Below are positions 8,378-17,787 of a stretch of DNA of 64,000 bases, one piece after another; the stretch's first letter is position 1; each line of letters starts with the position of its first letter. Under the pieces are notes generated by a model. That model worked only from the letters and a program-made list of their open reading frames with translations, was not told where the DNA came from and searched no databases. A program made the position numbers and the translations under genes. Source of the stretch: Halobellus rarus (GTDB lineage: Archaea; Halobacteriota; Halobacteria; Halobacteriales; Haloferacaceae); NCBI RefSeq assembly GCF_024494595.1, contig NZ_JANHDI010000004.1:281662-345661 (forward strand), written 5' to 3'.

Positions 8378-9208
8378 ATGGAGGTACTCGTCGTCGGAGC
8401 CGGCGCGATGGGTCGCTGGGCCGGCGAAACGCTCGAAACGGAGTTCAGCGTCGCGTTCGCCGATCGGGATCCGGACGCCGCGAGCGCCGCTGCGGACGCG
8501 GTAGGAGGACGTGCGGTCGCACTCGAAACGACGGCGACGTTCGACGCGGTCTGCATCGCCGTGCCGATCACCGCCGCGCGTGCCGCCATCGAGGCGCACG
8601 CCGACCGGGCCTCGCGAGCGATGCTCGACGTCACCGGAGTGATGGCCGGCCCGGTGGCGGCGATGCGGGAACACCTGCCCGAGCGCGAGCGCGTGAGTCT
8701 CCACCCGCTCTTCGCGCCGGAGAACGCGCCGGGAAACGTCGCGGCCGTGGTCGACGCCACGGGACCGGTGACCGACACGGCGCTCGACGCTATCGCCGAG
8801 GCCGGGAACCGCGTCTTCGAGACGGACCCCGAGGAGCACGACTCGGCGATGGAGACGGTCCAGGCGGGAGCCCACACCGCGATCCTCGCGTACGCCCTGG
8901 CCGCCGAGGACGTCCGCGAGGAGTTCGCAACGCCCGTTTCGCGCGCGCTCTCGGACCTCGTCGGGACCGTGACCGAGGGGACCCCACGGGTCTACCGCGA
9001 GATTCAAGAGTCGTTCGAGGGGGCCGACGCCGTCGCGGCCGCCGCGAACCGGATCGCCGAGGCGGACGGCGAGGCGTTCGATCGACTGTACGAGGAGGCG
9101 AGAGAGAAACGACGCCGACGGGTCGAGGACGCGGGCACCGCCGACGACTCGGTAGACGGCGACGCGACTGCGCGAGACGACGACTCGACGCGAGGCGACG
9201 GACAGTGA
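8378..9208 (+). CDS. tyrA: Prephenate dehydrogenase
   Basis: Oxidatively decarboxylates prephenate to 4-hydroxyphenylpyruvate in tyrosine synthesis. The 276-residue protein starts with a Rossmann motif GAGAMGRW, carries the catalytic-region SLHPLFAPEN motif (His near residue 109) and an all-helical C-terminal half. It lacks a fused chorismate mutase or ACT domain. The C-terminal 30 residues are acidic tail. Its stop overlaps the GTG start of the next gene, so the two are translationally coupled. Confidence 0.85.
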   Translation: MEVLVVGAGAMGRWAGETLETEFSVAFADRDPDAASAAADAVGGRAVALETTATFDAVCIAVPITAARAAIEAHADRASRAMLDVTGVMAGPVAAMREHLPERERVSLHPLFAPENAPGNVAAVVDATGPVTDTALDAIAEAGNRVFETDPEEHDSAMETVQAGAHTAILAYALAAEDVREEFATPVSRALSDLVGTVTEGTPRVYREIQESFEGADAVAAAANRIAEADGEAFDRLYEEAREKRRRRVEDAGTADDSVDGDATARDDDSTRGDGQ

Positions 9209-10668
9209 TCGACCGCGAGGCCGTCCGGTCGAACGCGAAGTATCTCCGCAACGTGCGTCCGATCGATCCCGAGGAGATCCACGAGTACGTCGAGGGGACG
9301 CCGCACCCGGCGGTCGTCCGGGAGACGCTCCGGGAGGAAGCGTACGACCTGCGCCTGCGTGAACGCGAGGACGGCACGTTCGTCCCGGTGAGCGACGACC
9401 CCGCGCCGCGGCCGGGATGGGCCCCCGACACGTTCCCCGAGGGGTACGCCTTCGCCGTCGAGGACCTGCTCGTCGAACGCTACGGCGCGAACTGGCACCG
9501 CGGCGAGAGCGGCGACCGACTCAGGGGAGCGATCCGACGGCTCAAGGAGGATTACTACCGGCAGAACCCCGTCGAGTACGACGAGGAGGCCGCGCTCGGA
9601 TACGCGATCTACCACCTCCCGGACTACTACGCCGCGATCGGGTACGTGCTCGACGACCTCGCGGAGCGGGACCTGCTTCCCAGAACGCTCCGCGTGCTCG
9701 ACGTCGGCGCGGGCGCGGGCGGACCGGCGCTCGGCCTCCACGACTACCTCCCCGACGACGCCGTCGTCGACTACCACGCCGTGGAACCGTCGGCCGCGGC
9801 CGACGTGCTCGAACGGATGCTGACGGAGACCGGTCGGAACTTCCGGACGACGATCCACCGCGAGACCGCCGAGGCGTTCGACCCTCAGTCGATCGGCGAC
9901 GACGACAGCGGAATCGACCTCGTCGTCTTCGCCAACGTGTTGAGCGAACTCGACGACTCCGAGGACGTCGCCGCGCGGTATCTGGACGCGGTCGCCGACG
10001 ACGGATCGTTCCTCGCGCTCGCGCCCGCGGATCGAAACACCAGCACCGGGCTCCGGGAGATCGAACGCGCGCTCGCACCCGCCGATTCCACCGTCTCCGT
10101 CTACGCGCCGACGCTCCGACTGTGGCCCGGCGAGGCCCCCTCGGACCGCGGCTGGTCGTTCGACCGCCGCCCCGACGTCGCCGCGCCTCCGTTCCAGCGC
10201 CGCCTCGACGAGGCGGGGGAGTCGGACGAACCGCCGGAGGGGAGCGGCGCGTCCGGTCGCACGCCCGGCGACGGCACGTTCAGAAACGAGACGGTGCAGT
10301 TCTCCTACTTCGTCCTCCGCCCGGACGGCGCGCGTCGGACCGACGTCCGTGCCGACCCGAGTCGCCACGCGAAGATGGCAGAGATGGAGCGTCACGTCAC
10401 GAACCGGATCGATCTCCTCGCCGTCAAACTGAGCCGGGATCTGACCGACGACGCCGACGCCAATCCGCTGTTCAAGGTCGGCGACGGGAGCGAGGCGGTC
10501 GAACACTACGCCGTCTCGACCGTCCGCGACCCGCTGAACGAGGCCGTGTTCCTCGGGGACTACGGTGAAATTCTCGCGTTCGAGAACGTCCTCTGTCTGT
10601 GGAACGACGACGAGGGCGCGTACAACCTCGTCGTCGACGGCGAGACGGTCGTCGAGCGGGTCGCGTGA
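9205..10668 (+). CDS. Rsm22-like SAM-dependent methyltransferase
   Basis: A 487-residue class I methyltransferase. The glycine motif VLDVGAGAGGPALGL lies near residue 165, VVFANVLSEL is the motif-4 region, and the N-terminal helical domain (YGANWHRG, YYRQNPVEYDEEAALGYAIY) resembles the Rsm22 family, proposed to act on small-subunit rRNA. The canonical Rsm22 Cys cluster for an iron-sulfur centre is missing; the only Cys is near the C-terminus. The GTG at 9205 is chosen because it overlaps the tyrA stop by four bases (GTGA) and similarity begins just after it. The far longer upstream extension of this frame is a shadow of tyrA. Confidence 0.75.
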   Translation: MIDREAVRSNAKYLRNVRPIDPEEIHEYVEGTPHPAVVRETLREEAYDLRLREREDGTFVPVSDDPAPRPGWAPDTFPEGYAFAVEDLLVERYGANWHRGESGDRLRGAIRRLKEDYYRQNPVEYDEEAALGYAIYHLPDYYAAIGYVLDDLAERDLLPRTLRVLDVGAGAGGPALGLHDYLPDDAVVDYHAVEPSAAADVLERMLTETGRNFRTTIHRETAEAFDPQSIGDDDSGIDLVVFANVLSELDDSEDVAARYLDAVADDGSFLALAPADRNTSTGLREIERALAPADSTVSVYAPTLRLWPGEAPSDRGWSFDRRPDVAAPPFQRRLDEAGESDEPPEGSGASGRTPGDGTFRNETVQFSYFVLRPDGARRTDVRADPSRHAKMAEMERHVTNRIDLLAVKLSRDLTDDADANPLFKVGDGSEAVEHYAVSTVRDPLNEAVFLGDYGEILAFENVLCLWNDDEGAYNLVVDGETVVERVA

Positions 10669-10731
10669 GCGAACTGTCACCCGAAACCGTCTGAGCGGTA
10701 CACATTTCCGCCGTCCGACGAAGAGACCGGT

Positions 10732-11535
10732 ATGAGCGAATCGCTCTCCGTCCTCCTGACCAACGACGACGGCATCGACGCCGTCGGGTTCCGCGCGCTG
10801 TACGAAGGGCTCTCGGAGTTCGCGGACGTGACCGCCGTCGCGCCCGCGGACGACCAGAGCGCGGTCGGTCGGCAACTCTCCGCCGACGTCAGCGTCCGCG
10901 AGCACGAATTCGGATACTCGGTCGAGGGTACTCCCGCAGACTGCGTCGTCGCCGGCCTCGAATCGCTCTGCCCCGACGTCGACGCCGTCGTCTCGGGGTG
11001 TAACAAGGGCGCGAACCTCGGCGCGTACGTGCTCGGTCGGTCGGGGACCGTGAGTGCGGCCGTCGAGGCGGCCTTCTTCGACGTACCGGCGATCGCCGCA
11101 TCGTTGTACGTTCCGGGCGGCGGCGACACGCCGTGGCACGAGCAGGCGACCGAGACCGAGGACTTCCGCGAGGCGACCCGCGCGACGACGTACCTGCTCC
11201 GGCACGCGCTCGGCGCGGGCGTCTTCGAGCAGGCCGAGTACCTCAACGTCAACGCCCCACTCTTGGAGGAGAGCGCCGATCCCGCGCCGATCGATATCAC
11301 GACGCCCTCGAAGCTATACGAGATGACGGCCGAACACGACGGCAACGGAACAGTCACCCTCCACGATGGGATCTGGGAGCGGATGCGCGGCGACGACCTC
11401 CCGGACCCGGCTGGGACCGATCGCCGCGCCGTCGTCGAGGGGCGGGTGTCGGTCTCGCCGCTGACCGCGCCGCACACGACCGAACACCACGAGGCGCTCG
11501 ATGCGCTCGCGGAGACGTACCTCGACGCGGTGTAG
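10732..11535 (+). CDS. surE: 5'/3'-nucleotidase SurE
   Basis: Metal-dependent nucleoside monophosphate phosphatase. The 267-residue protein begins with the diagnostic LLTNDDGIDAVGFRAL (paired Asp metal ligands), followed by VAPADDQSAVGRQLS and SGCNKGANLG (Asn ligand). It is full length for the family. It is monocistronic and faces a methyltransferase gene on the other strand. Confidence 0.93.
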   Translation: MSESLSVLLTNDDGIDAVGFRALYEGLSEFADVTAVAPADDQSAVGRQLSADVSVREHEFGYSVEGTPADCVVAGLESLCPDVDAVVSGCNKGANLGAYVLGRSGTVSAAVEAAFFDVPAIAASLYVPGGGDTPWHEQATETEDFREATRATTYLLRHALGAGVFEQAEYLNVNAPLLEESADPAPIDITTPSKLYEMTAEHDGNGTVTLHDGIWERMRGDDLPDPAGTDRRAVVEGRVSVSPLTAPHTTEHHEALDALAETYLDAV

Positions 11536-11576
11536 CGGCGGCCCGTGAGAAGAGACGCTCCACGAAGAGAGCGTTC

Positions 11577-12395
11577 CTACTCCAGCACCGCGGCGAATCT
11601 GAGTCGGCGGTAGTCGGCAGTCCACACGCCGTCGTCGTACAGTTCCCCGCGGAGTCGATCCTCGACGGCGGCGACGACGTCGGATCGCTCGCCGTCCGGG
11701 ACCGGCCCCAGGAGCCGATCGCCGAACATCTCGAGCCAGTTGGCCATCCCCTCATCGCCGTCTTCGAGTTCGGTCGGGCGATCGAACAGCCTCGCGTAGC
11801 GGACCTCGAAGCCGTGCGCTTCGAGCGTCGTGGCGTGTTCACCGATCGTGGGGAAGTACCAGGGATGGGTCGGGGGTTCGTAGCCGCGCGCGTCCAGTTC
11901 CGCCCGGACGGCGTCGGCGATAGCGGCGACGTTGCCCGAACCGCCCAGCTCGACGACGAAGCGCCCGCCGGGACGGAGCGCGTCCGCGACCGAGTCGAGG
12001 ACGGCGTCCTGGTCGTCGATCCAGTGCAGGACCGCGTTCGAGAACACGGCGTCGAAGGGTTCTTCGGGGTCGAACAGCTCTTCGACGTCGAAGTCGCGGG
12101 CGTCGGCCCGCCGGAAGTCCCGCTCGGGGTACGTCTCTCTGGCCGTCTCGACCATCTCCGCGGACTGATCGATCCCGACGACGTCGGCCCCGGCGTCGGC
12201 GATGCGCTCGGTCAGGTGGCCGGTGCCGCAGCCCAGATCCAGGACCCGCTCGCCCGGTCCCGGGTCGAGGAGGTCGAGGACGTCGGCACCGTACTCGTAG
12301 ACGAAGGCGTGCGAGCCGTCGTAGGCGTCGGAGTCCCAGTCCGATTCCGGGTCTGTTTCGGCTCCGTCCCCCGGGTCCTCGTTCGGCGCAGTCAT
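11577..12395 (-). CDS. Class I SAM-dependent methyltransferase
   Basis: A 272-residue protein with an acidic leader of about 30 residues, then a type-11 methyltransferase core: VLDLGCGTGHL (SAM motif I), GIDQSAEM (motif II acid), DAVFSNAVLHWI (motif IV) and GGRFVVELGG (motif VI). The pattern resembles trans-aconitate or small-molecule methyltransferases. No substrate can be assigned and there is no operon partner. Confidence 0.85.
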   Translation of the reverse strand: MTAPNEDPGDGAETDPESDWDSDAYDGSHAFVYEYGADVLDLLDPGPGERVLDLGCGTGHLTERIADAGADVVGIDQSAEMVETARETYPERDFRRADARDFDVEELFDPEEPFDAVFSNAVLHWIDDQDAVLDSVADALRPGGRFVVELGGSGNVAAIADAVRAELDARGYEPPTHPWYFPTIGEHATTLEAHGFEVRYARLFDRPTELEDGDEGMANWLEMFGDRLLGPVPDGERSDVVAAVEDRLRGELYDDGVWTADYRRLRFAAVLE

Positions 12396-12508
12396 CGACT
12401 GGGGTTGTGAGCCCGGCGGGTTATAAGATGGCGGTCGCCGTCGAGCGGCGACGACCTCCGAGACCAGAAGGGAAACGCTCTTTTCGGGTACGGACGGATA
12501 TGAGGCAT

Positions 12509-13843
12509 ATGAGCGACGGGGACGACGAGACGGCCGCTGATTCCGACGCGGCGGCGTCCGAAGACGAACTTGACGTGACGCCAGACACCCTGAACGAACG
12601 CCTCGACGACGTCGAGTCCGCCCTGGAGGACGCGGCGACCGAGTCGGACCTCGACGGCGTCGAAGCCGACCTCGACGGCGTCGAGGCGGACCTCGAGTCC
12701 GCCGACCTGCCGGAACCCGACGAGGACGACGAGGACGCCGAGGACCCGCGCGAGGAGCTCGAATCGCGGGTCGCAGAACTCCGCGACGACCTCGAATCCC
12801 AGCGGGGCCCCTACGCCAGCGACGTCGTCGACGACGTCGAAAGCGCCCGCGCGAAGGTGACCGACACGCGCTGGACCGAACAGGGCGCGACGGAGATCGT
12901 CGACGTCGTCGTCGCGTTCGCCGACGCCGTGAACGACACGCTCGACGCGGACGTCGCAGTCGACGAGGACGAAAGCGGCGAGGCGCAGGAGGAGGCGCTC
13001 GCCGCTGCCCTCGACGACGCGAAAGCGGCCGTCGAGGACGCCGGCCTCGACGCCGACGAGGACGCCGAGACCATCGCGGCGCTCCTGGAGGCGACCGACG
13101 AACTCGAATCCGGTCTCGAAGACGCCCAAGAGTGGGACGACTTAGAGACCAACGAACAGCTGATGGCGGAGGGGTTCTACGACGTCCTCGGGCACTACAA
13201 GGACTACCCGCCGGAGCTGTCGGCGCTGAAGGAGTGGGAGAAGCGCGGCCGCGTCGATATGATCCTGCTCGCGAAGGACAGCCTTCAGTCCGAATTTATG
13301 GAGGAGCACTGTATGGACGCTCTCGTGCGGATGGCCAACCCCGAGGCGTTCGAGGAGATGCACCAGCTGGCCCAGCGCCGCGATAAGACCGCGATCAAGG
13401 CGCTCGGTCGGATGGGCGACGGCGCCGAAGAGGCGGTCGAGACGCTCCTCGAGTACGTCGACGCCGACTCCGATCCGGGTCTCCAGAAGGTGACGCTCCG
13501 CGCGCTGGGAGAGATCGGCTCGACAGAGGCGACGCAAGCCATCGCCGACAAACTCGAAATGGACAACGACAACGTGCGACCGTACGTCGCCCGCGCGCTG
13601 GGACTCATCGGCGACACCCGCGCCGTCGAGCCGCTCTCGGACACCCTCGCGGAGGACGACAGCGACACCGTCCGCGCGGCCGCCGCGTGGGCACTGCGAC
13701 AGATCGGTACCGAGGACGCGCTCGAGACAGTCGCCGAGTACACCCACGAGCGCTCCTACCTCGTCCAGCACGAGGCCGACCTCGCCGCGGCGGCGCTCGG
13801 AGACGGCGACGCCGACGCCGACGCGGAAGCGCCGGCCGCGTAA
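12509..13843 (+). CDS. HEAT-repeat protein with acidic coiled-coil N-terminus
   Basis: A 444-residue acidic protein. Residues 1-90 are Asp/Glu-rich and predicted coiled coil (LNERLDDVESALEDA, repeated LDGVEADLDGVEADL). Residues 90-220 are helical. From about 285 to the end run PBS-lyase/HEAT repeats: DKTAIKALGRMGDGAEEAVE, then QKVTLRALGEIGSTEATQAI, RPYVARALGLIGDTRAVEPL and RAAAAWALRQIGTEDALETV. Such scaffolds bind proteins; the partner is unknown. The start at MSDGDDE is chosen over an ATG three codons upstream; the two cannot be separated from sequence alone. Confidence 0.82.
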   Translation: MSDGDDETAADSDAAASEDELDVTPDTLNERLDDVESALEDAATESDLDGVEADLDGVEADLESADLPEPDEDDEDAEDPREELESRVAELRDDLESQRGPYASDVVDDVESARAKVTDTRWTEQGATEIVDVVVAFADAVNDTLDADVAVDEDESGEAQEEALAAALDDAKAAVEDAGLDADEDAETIAALLEATDELESGLEDAQEWDDLETNEQLMAEGFYDVLGHYKDYPPELSALKEWEKRGRVDMILLAKDSLQSEFMEEHCMDALVRMANPEAFEEMHQLAQRRDKTAIKALGRMGDGAEEAVETLLEYVDADSDPGLQKVTLRALGEIGSTEATQAIADKLEMDNDNVRPYVARALGLIGDTRAVEPLSDTLAEDDSDTVRAAAAWALRQIGTEDALETVAEYTHERSYLVQHEADLAAAALGDGDADADAEAPAA

Positions 13844-13920
13844 GCGCCGGCCGCGGACGCACAGCGGACGGCTTCTCCCCGTGACGTAAGTTCAAGTAGG
13901 GGCGGGCGGCCAGAGGCCCC

Positions 13921-15630
13921 GTGCCACCCGCCCGACGGATCGATCGCATCCGCGCCCGAGAGACGCGGGACCGTGCCGCCTCCCCGCGGGGCCACCGCGT
14001 CGCCGTTCTCGCGTGTCTCGTTCTGGTCGTGAGCGTCACGGCACTTGCAGGGATTCCGGTGGCTGATGCCGTCGAGGGAGACGGCTTGGAGATCGGAACG
14101 ACGGCGTCGACAGCGAACGCCTCCACTCCCGGCCCTCGGATCGTCGCCGCGTTCCCGGACCCAGTCGCCGACGACGACGTCGGCGAGTACGTCGTCGTCG
14201 ACGCCGCCGGCACGGCGAACCTGACGCTCTCGGACGGGGAATCGACGGTCTCCGTTCCGCCCGCCGGCGTCGTCGCTCTGTCCGCGCACCCGAACGCGAC
14301 CCGCTCTCTCGTCGACGCGCCGGTCGTCGATGCCGGCCTCTATCTGTCGAACGGGGGCGAGGAACTGATCCTCCGGCGCGACGACCGCGTCGTCGACCGA
14401 CTCGCGTACGACCGCGCGGAGGAGGGCGAGCGGCTGAACGCGACGACCGGTCGGTGGACGCCGCGAGGGCTGACGCCGCGTCCGGTCGTCCCGACCGGGC
14501 CGGCCAACGCGACGGCGTTCGTGCTCCCCGACGCCTCCGACGTCCCGACGGAGACGCTCGAAGAAGCGGACGAGCGAATCCTCCTCGCCGGGTACACCTT
14601 CTCTTCCTCGCGCGTCGCCGACGCGCTTCTCGCCGCTAGAGAACGGGGCGTCCGGGTGCGGATCCTCTTGGAGGGCGGCCCGGTCGGCGGGATGACGACT
14701 GATCAGCGCGAGCAACTCGACCGGCTCGTCGCCGGCGGCGTCGAAGTCCGCGTGATCGGCGGCCCGCACGCGCGGTTCGCGTTCCACCACCCCAAGTACG
14801 CCGTCGCCGACGACGCGGCGCTCGTGATGACGGAGAACTGGAAGCCCTCGGGGACGGGCGGCCGGGACAGTCGCGGCTGGGGCGTGCGCGTCCGCTCCGC
14901 GCGGACGGCCGACGAACTCGCCGCCGTCTTCGCGCACGACGCCGACGGTCTCGACGCTATTCCGTGGCGGCGACATCGCGAGAACGCGTCGTTCGTCGAG
15001 GAGTCGCCGGCGACGGGGTCGTTCGATTCACGAGTCGACCCGAGGCAGGTCGCCGTCGACGACGTGCGGGTCCTGACGGCACCGGGGAACGCCGGGACAG
15101 CGGTCAGGAGGTCGATCGGAGGCGCGGATGAGCGCGTCGACGTGCTCTCGCCGCGACTCGACGTCGAAGGGAGGTACTTCGCGGCGCTCGTCGCCGCCGC
15201 CGAGCGCGGCGTTCAGGTTCGAATATTGCTCTCGAACGCGTGGTACGACGAGGAGTCGAACCGGGCGGTCGTCGAGCGGACGGCCGAACTCCGCGAGCGA
15301 GGCCTCCCGATCGAGGCGCGGATCGCCCGGCCCGGGGGTCGCTTCGGGAAGGTCCACGCGAAGGGGGCCGTGATCGACGGGGAGACGGTCATCCTCGGGA
15401 GTCTCAACTGGAACGCGCACGCGACGACGGAGAACAGGGAGGTCGTCCTCGCCCTCGACGGGACGGAACCGGCGGCCTACTACGCGGGGACGTTCGCGGC
15501 CGACTGGGAGCGGTCGGCCGGCGGGAGCGAAGAGACGGGCTGGAAGACGAAAACGACGCTGGCGCTCGGCGCGCTCTCAGCGGTCGCGCTCGCCGGGGTG
15601 GCGCTCCGACGGACGGTGGAGTTCGAATGA
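13921..15630 (+). CDS. Secreted/membrane-anchored phospholipase D-like protein with lamin-tail-like domain
   Basis: A 569-residue exported protein. A signal sequence with hydrophobic core (VAVLACLVLVVSVTALAGI) lies at about 27-45. Residues 65-165 look like a lamin-tail/beta-sandwich domain (GEYVVVDAAGTANLTLSDG). Two PLD catalytic HKD motifs follow: HHPKYAVADD with TENWKPSG, and HAKGAVIDGETVILGSLN. A C-terminal transmembrane helix (ALGALSAVALAGVALRR) with positive end anchors it, so the active sites face outward. Both HKD motifs are intact, so phosphodiesterase activity on lipid or nucleic acid is plausible. The start is GTG at 13921. Confidence 0.85.
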   Translation: MPPARRIDRIRARETRDRAASPRGHRVAVLACLVLVVSVTALAGIPVADAVEGDGLEIGTTASTANASTPGPRIVAAFPDPVADDDVGEYVVVDAAGTANLTLSDGESTVSVPPAGVVALSAHPNATRSLVDAPVVDAGLYLSNGGEELILRRDDRVVDRLAYDRAEEGERLNATTGRWTPRGLTPRPVVPTGPANATAFVLPDASDVPTETLEEADERILLAGYTFSSSRVADALLAARERGVRVRILLEGGPVGGMTTDQREQLDRLVAGGVEVRVIGGPHARFAFHHPKYAVADDAALVMTENWKPSGTGGRDSRGWGVRVRSARTADELAAVFAHDADGLDAIPWRRHRENASFVEESPATGSFDSRVDPRQVAVDDVRVLTAPGNAGTAVRRSIGGADERVDVLSPRLDVEGRYFAALVAAAERGVQVRILLSNAWYDEESNRAVVERTAELRERGLPIEARIARPGGRFGKVHAKGAVIDGETVILGSLNWNAHATTENREVVLALDGTEPAAYYAGTFAADWERSAGGSEETGWKTKTTLALGALSAVALAGVALRRTVEFE

Positions 15631-15679
15631 GTCGGAACCGTTCGCGGCTCGCCGTCGTGGATCACCCCGATCGCCCCGC

Positions 15680-17605
15680 TCAGATCTCGGTGTCGACGAT
15701 CGCCTGCGAGGAGAGCTCCTCGTCGAGCTCGGCGTCGGCCATCTTCTCGACGAGGCTGTCGATGACGGACTCGCGCATCCCCTTGACGAACTTGATCGAG
15801 CCGACGACGAGGTGGCCGCCGCCGGAGACGCCGCCGCCGACGACCTCCTCGTTCAGCTCTTCGACCATCCGCGGGATGTCGAGGCGGACGCCGTCGGAGC
15901 GGAGCACGGCGAAGTCGGGACCGTACCCGATCGTGATGACCGGTTCGCCGTGTTCTTTCACCTTCCGGTCGTGGAGTTTGCCGGTCGTCTTCCCCGGCGC
16001 GGGGTAGGTGAAGCGGTGGGCCCACTCGTCGAGGTCGGCGGTGTAGAGGTGCGCGTCCGACTCCAGCCGCTCGTGTTCGAGATGGGAGGCGGCGGCGTCC
16101 ATCTGCTGTTCGATGTCGCGCTCGGCGCGGGTCGCGAGGAACTCGACGAGCTCGCGGTGGCGCTCCTCGTCGTCGCAGCCGACGTTCAGGACGTCGTTGA
16201 CGAGCGACTGGCCGTCGTTGTAGCGCAGCCAGTGGGCCGCGTAGTCGAGGGCTTCGCCGACGTCGAGGAGGCGTTTGCGGTCGTAGCCCTCCTCTTCGGC
16301 CAGCGAGATGAACTCCTCCATCGCGTCGGCCTTCGAGCGGTCCGCGAGTCCGGCGACAGCGGGAACGTGCCGCAGTTCGTCGGTCAGGTCGGGGTCGATC
16401 ATCCGCGCGAGTTCGACGCACATCATCCCGGTCGTGATCCGGTAGTCCTCGTCGTAGAGGTACGGGTTGACGTGGGCGTCGAGGAGGTCCTCGACGGCCT
16501 CGGGATCGGGGTGGTGGTGGTCGACGACCGCGATCGGCATATCGTAGTGCGCGAGGTTCTCGTAGGCGGGAACGTCCTCCTCGGTCGAACCGTTGTCGAG
16601 CATCAGGAGCAGCGGGAGGCGCTGTCCGTGCCGGGCGCGGCCCTCGAGCGCGAAGTTGAGGTCGCGCGTGACGTCCTCCATCTCGTAGAACGGCGCTTTC
16701 GAGGGGAGACGCTTGATGAGATGCCGTGGGGCGTCGGCGTCGTCGTGGACGGACTCGATGAAGTTCTCTAAGGCCAACTGGACCGGCACCGACGCGCACA
16801 TCCCGTCGCCGTCGGCGTGGTGTCGAACGCGGATCGGGCGACCCTCCAGCACCGTCCGGCGCAGCAGTCGGGCGACGTCGCGGAGGTCCCCTCTGAGCTT
16901 CTCGAACGCCGGCCAGTCGACGAGCGGATCGACGTCCGCGGGGGCCGCGCGGTCCTCGAAAGCGGCGTCGAGGCGCTCGCGCGCCGCCGCCGCCGCGTCG
17001 CCGTCGAGTCGGGTCAGCGAGTCGACCTCGATCTGAACCGATCCGTCGTGCGATTCGACGTCGCCGCCGACCCGGACGACGTCGTCGAGTTCGACCGCGG
17101 GGAACGCGCGGACGCCCGCTTCGCGGAACGCCGCCGCGGAGACGATGCCCGTCTCGTCGGCGATCCGGAACAGCGTCGGCCCGCCGGTCTGTTTGATCTG
17201 GGCGACCTGCCCCTCGACGTGGACGGAGTCGCCGGCTTCCAGCCCCGCGATGGGCGTGAGATCCGGTTCGTGATCGACGACGACCGTCTGGTACGTCGAC
17301 CCCCGGAAGACGTCGAAGGCGAGGTCACCGTTCTCTTTGATCTCTTCGAGCGTCACCGTCAGACGGTCGCCGACCTCGTAAGAACGGTCGAGGTTCGACT
17401 CGTGGACCAGACCCGAGACCTCGTCGGAGACGTCGACGAAGATGCCGTACTCGACGACGCCGTTGACGACGGCGTGGTAGTTGGCGTCCGCTTCGACGTC
17501 CTCGGACGTGCAGTTCGGTGCGAGATCGTAGACGATCGGTCGCGAGTCGCCCTCCGAATTCGGAGCGGACCCGCCGCCGGAATCCCCGGCGTTGTCGGCG
17601 GTCAT
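15680..17605 (-). CDS. S1/OB-fold DHH phosphoesterase (archaeal RecJ-like)
   Basis: A 641-residue protein. An S1 RNA-binding domain occupies about 40-110 (VVNGVVEYGIFVDVSDEVSGLVHESNL), an OB-fold nucleic-acid-binding domain 125-200, and a DHH phosphoesterase domain follows: RHHADGDGMCA (motif I Asp), MLDNGSTEED (motif II), VVDHHHPDP (motif III DHH) and a later SGGGHLVVGSIKF (DHHA1-like GGGH). The layout matches the archaeal RecJ-like family involved in DNA repair or RNA processing; which RecJ paralogue this is cannot be decided here. The gene stands alone, divergent from the JAMM gene. Confidence 0.87.
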   Translation of the reverse strand: MTADNAGDSGGGSAPNSEGDSRPIVYDLAPNCTSEDVEADANYHAVVNGVVEYGIFVDVSDEVSGLVHESNLDRSYEVGDRLTVTLEEIKENGDLAFDVFRGSTYQTVVVDHEPDLTPIAGLEAGDSVHVEGQVAQIKQTGGPTLFRIADETGIVSAAAFREAGVRAFPAVELDDVVRVGGDVESHDGSVQIEVDSLTRLDGDAAAAARERLDAAFEDRAAPADVDPLVDWPAFEKLRGDLRDVARLLRRTVLEGRPIRVRHHADGDGMCASVPVQLALENFIESVHDDADAPRHLIKRLPSKAPFYEMEDVTRDLNFALEGRARHGQRLPLLLMLDNGSTEEDVPAYENLAHYDMPIAVVDHHHPDPEAVEDLLDAHVNPYLYDEDYRITTGMMCVELARMIDPDLTDELRHVPAVAGLADRSKADAMEEFISLAEEEGYDRKRLLDVGEALDYAAHWLRYNDGQSLVNDVLNVGCDDEERHRELVEFLATRAERDIEQQMDAAASHLEHERLESDAHLYTADLDEWAHRFTYPAPGKTTGKLHDRKVKEHGEPVITIGYGPDFAVLRSDGVRLDIPRMVEELNEEVVGGGVSGGGHLVVGSIKFVKGMRESVIDSLVEKMADAELDEELSSQAIVDTEI

Positions 17606-17628
17606 ACTGCCGAACAGTGCTGCGTCGC

Positions 17629-17637
17629 GGTTAAGAC
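17629..17637 (-). promoter_or_regulatory. TATA-like element for the DHH phosphoesterase gene
   Basis: Minus-strand GTCTTAACC is centred about 28 nt upstream of the ATG at 17605; a leaderless start is likely. Confidence 0.5.
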
Positions 17638-17756
17638 TTTACAATCGCTGCCGACGCCGCTCCAGCGGACAGCGACCGTCTGCCGGTCGGTCTCGAACGG
17701 CGTGCGTCGCGATCGATCCACGGTCGGCGAGACGGCTACTGCTACGATCCTCGAAA

Positions 17757-17766
17757 CCTTTAGAAG
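17757..17766 (+). promoter_or_regulatory. TATA-like element for the JAMM-FAD synthase operon
   Basis: CCTTTAGAAG is centred about 27 nt before the ATG at 17788. Confidence 0.5.
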
Positions 17767-17787
17767 GCGACGAACCCGACTCCGAGT

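Noticed and set aside
9004..11205. 733-residue reading frame on the minus strand
   Set aside because: It is antisense to the methyltransferase and surE genes, Arg/Val/Gly-rich, and lacks domain motifs. Such frames are common in GC-rich DNA opposite real genes.
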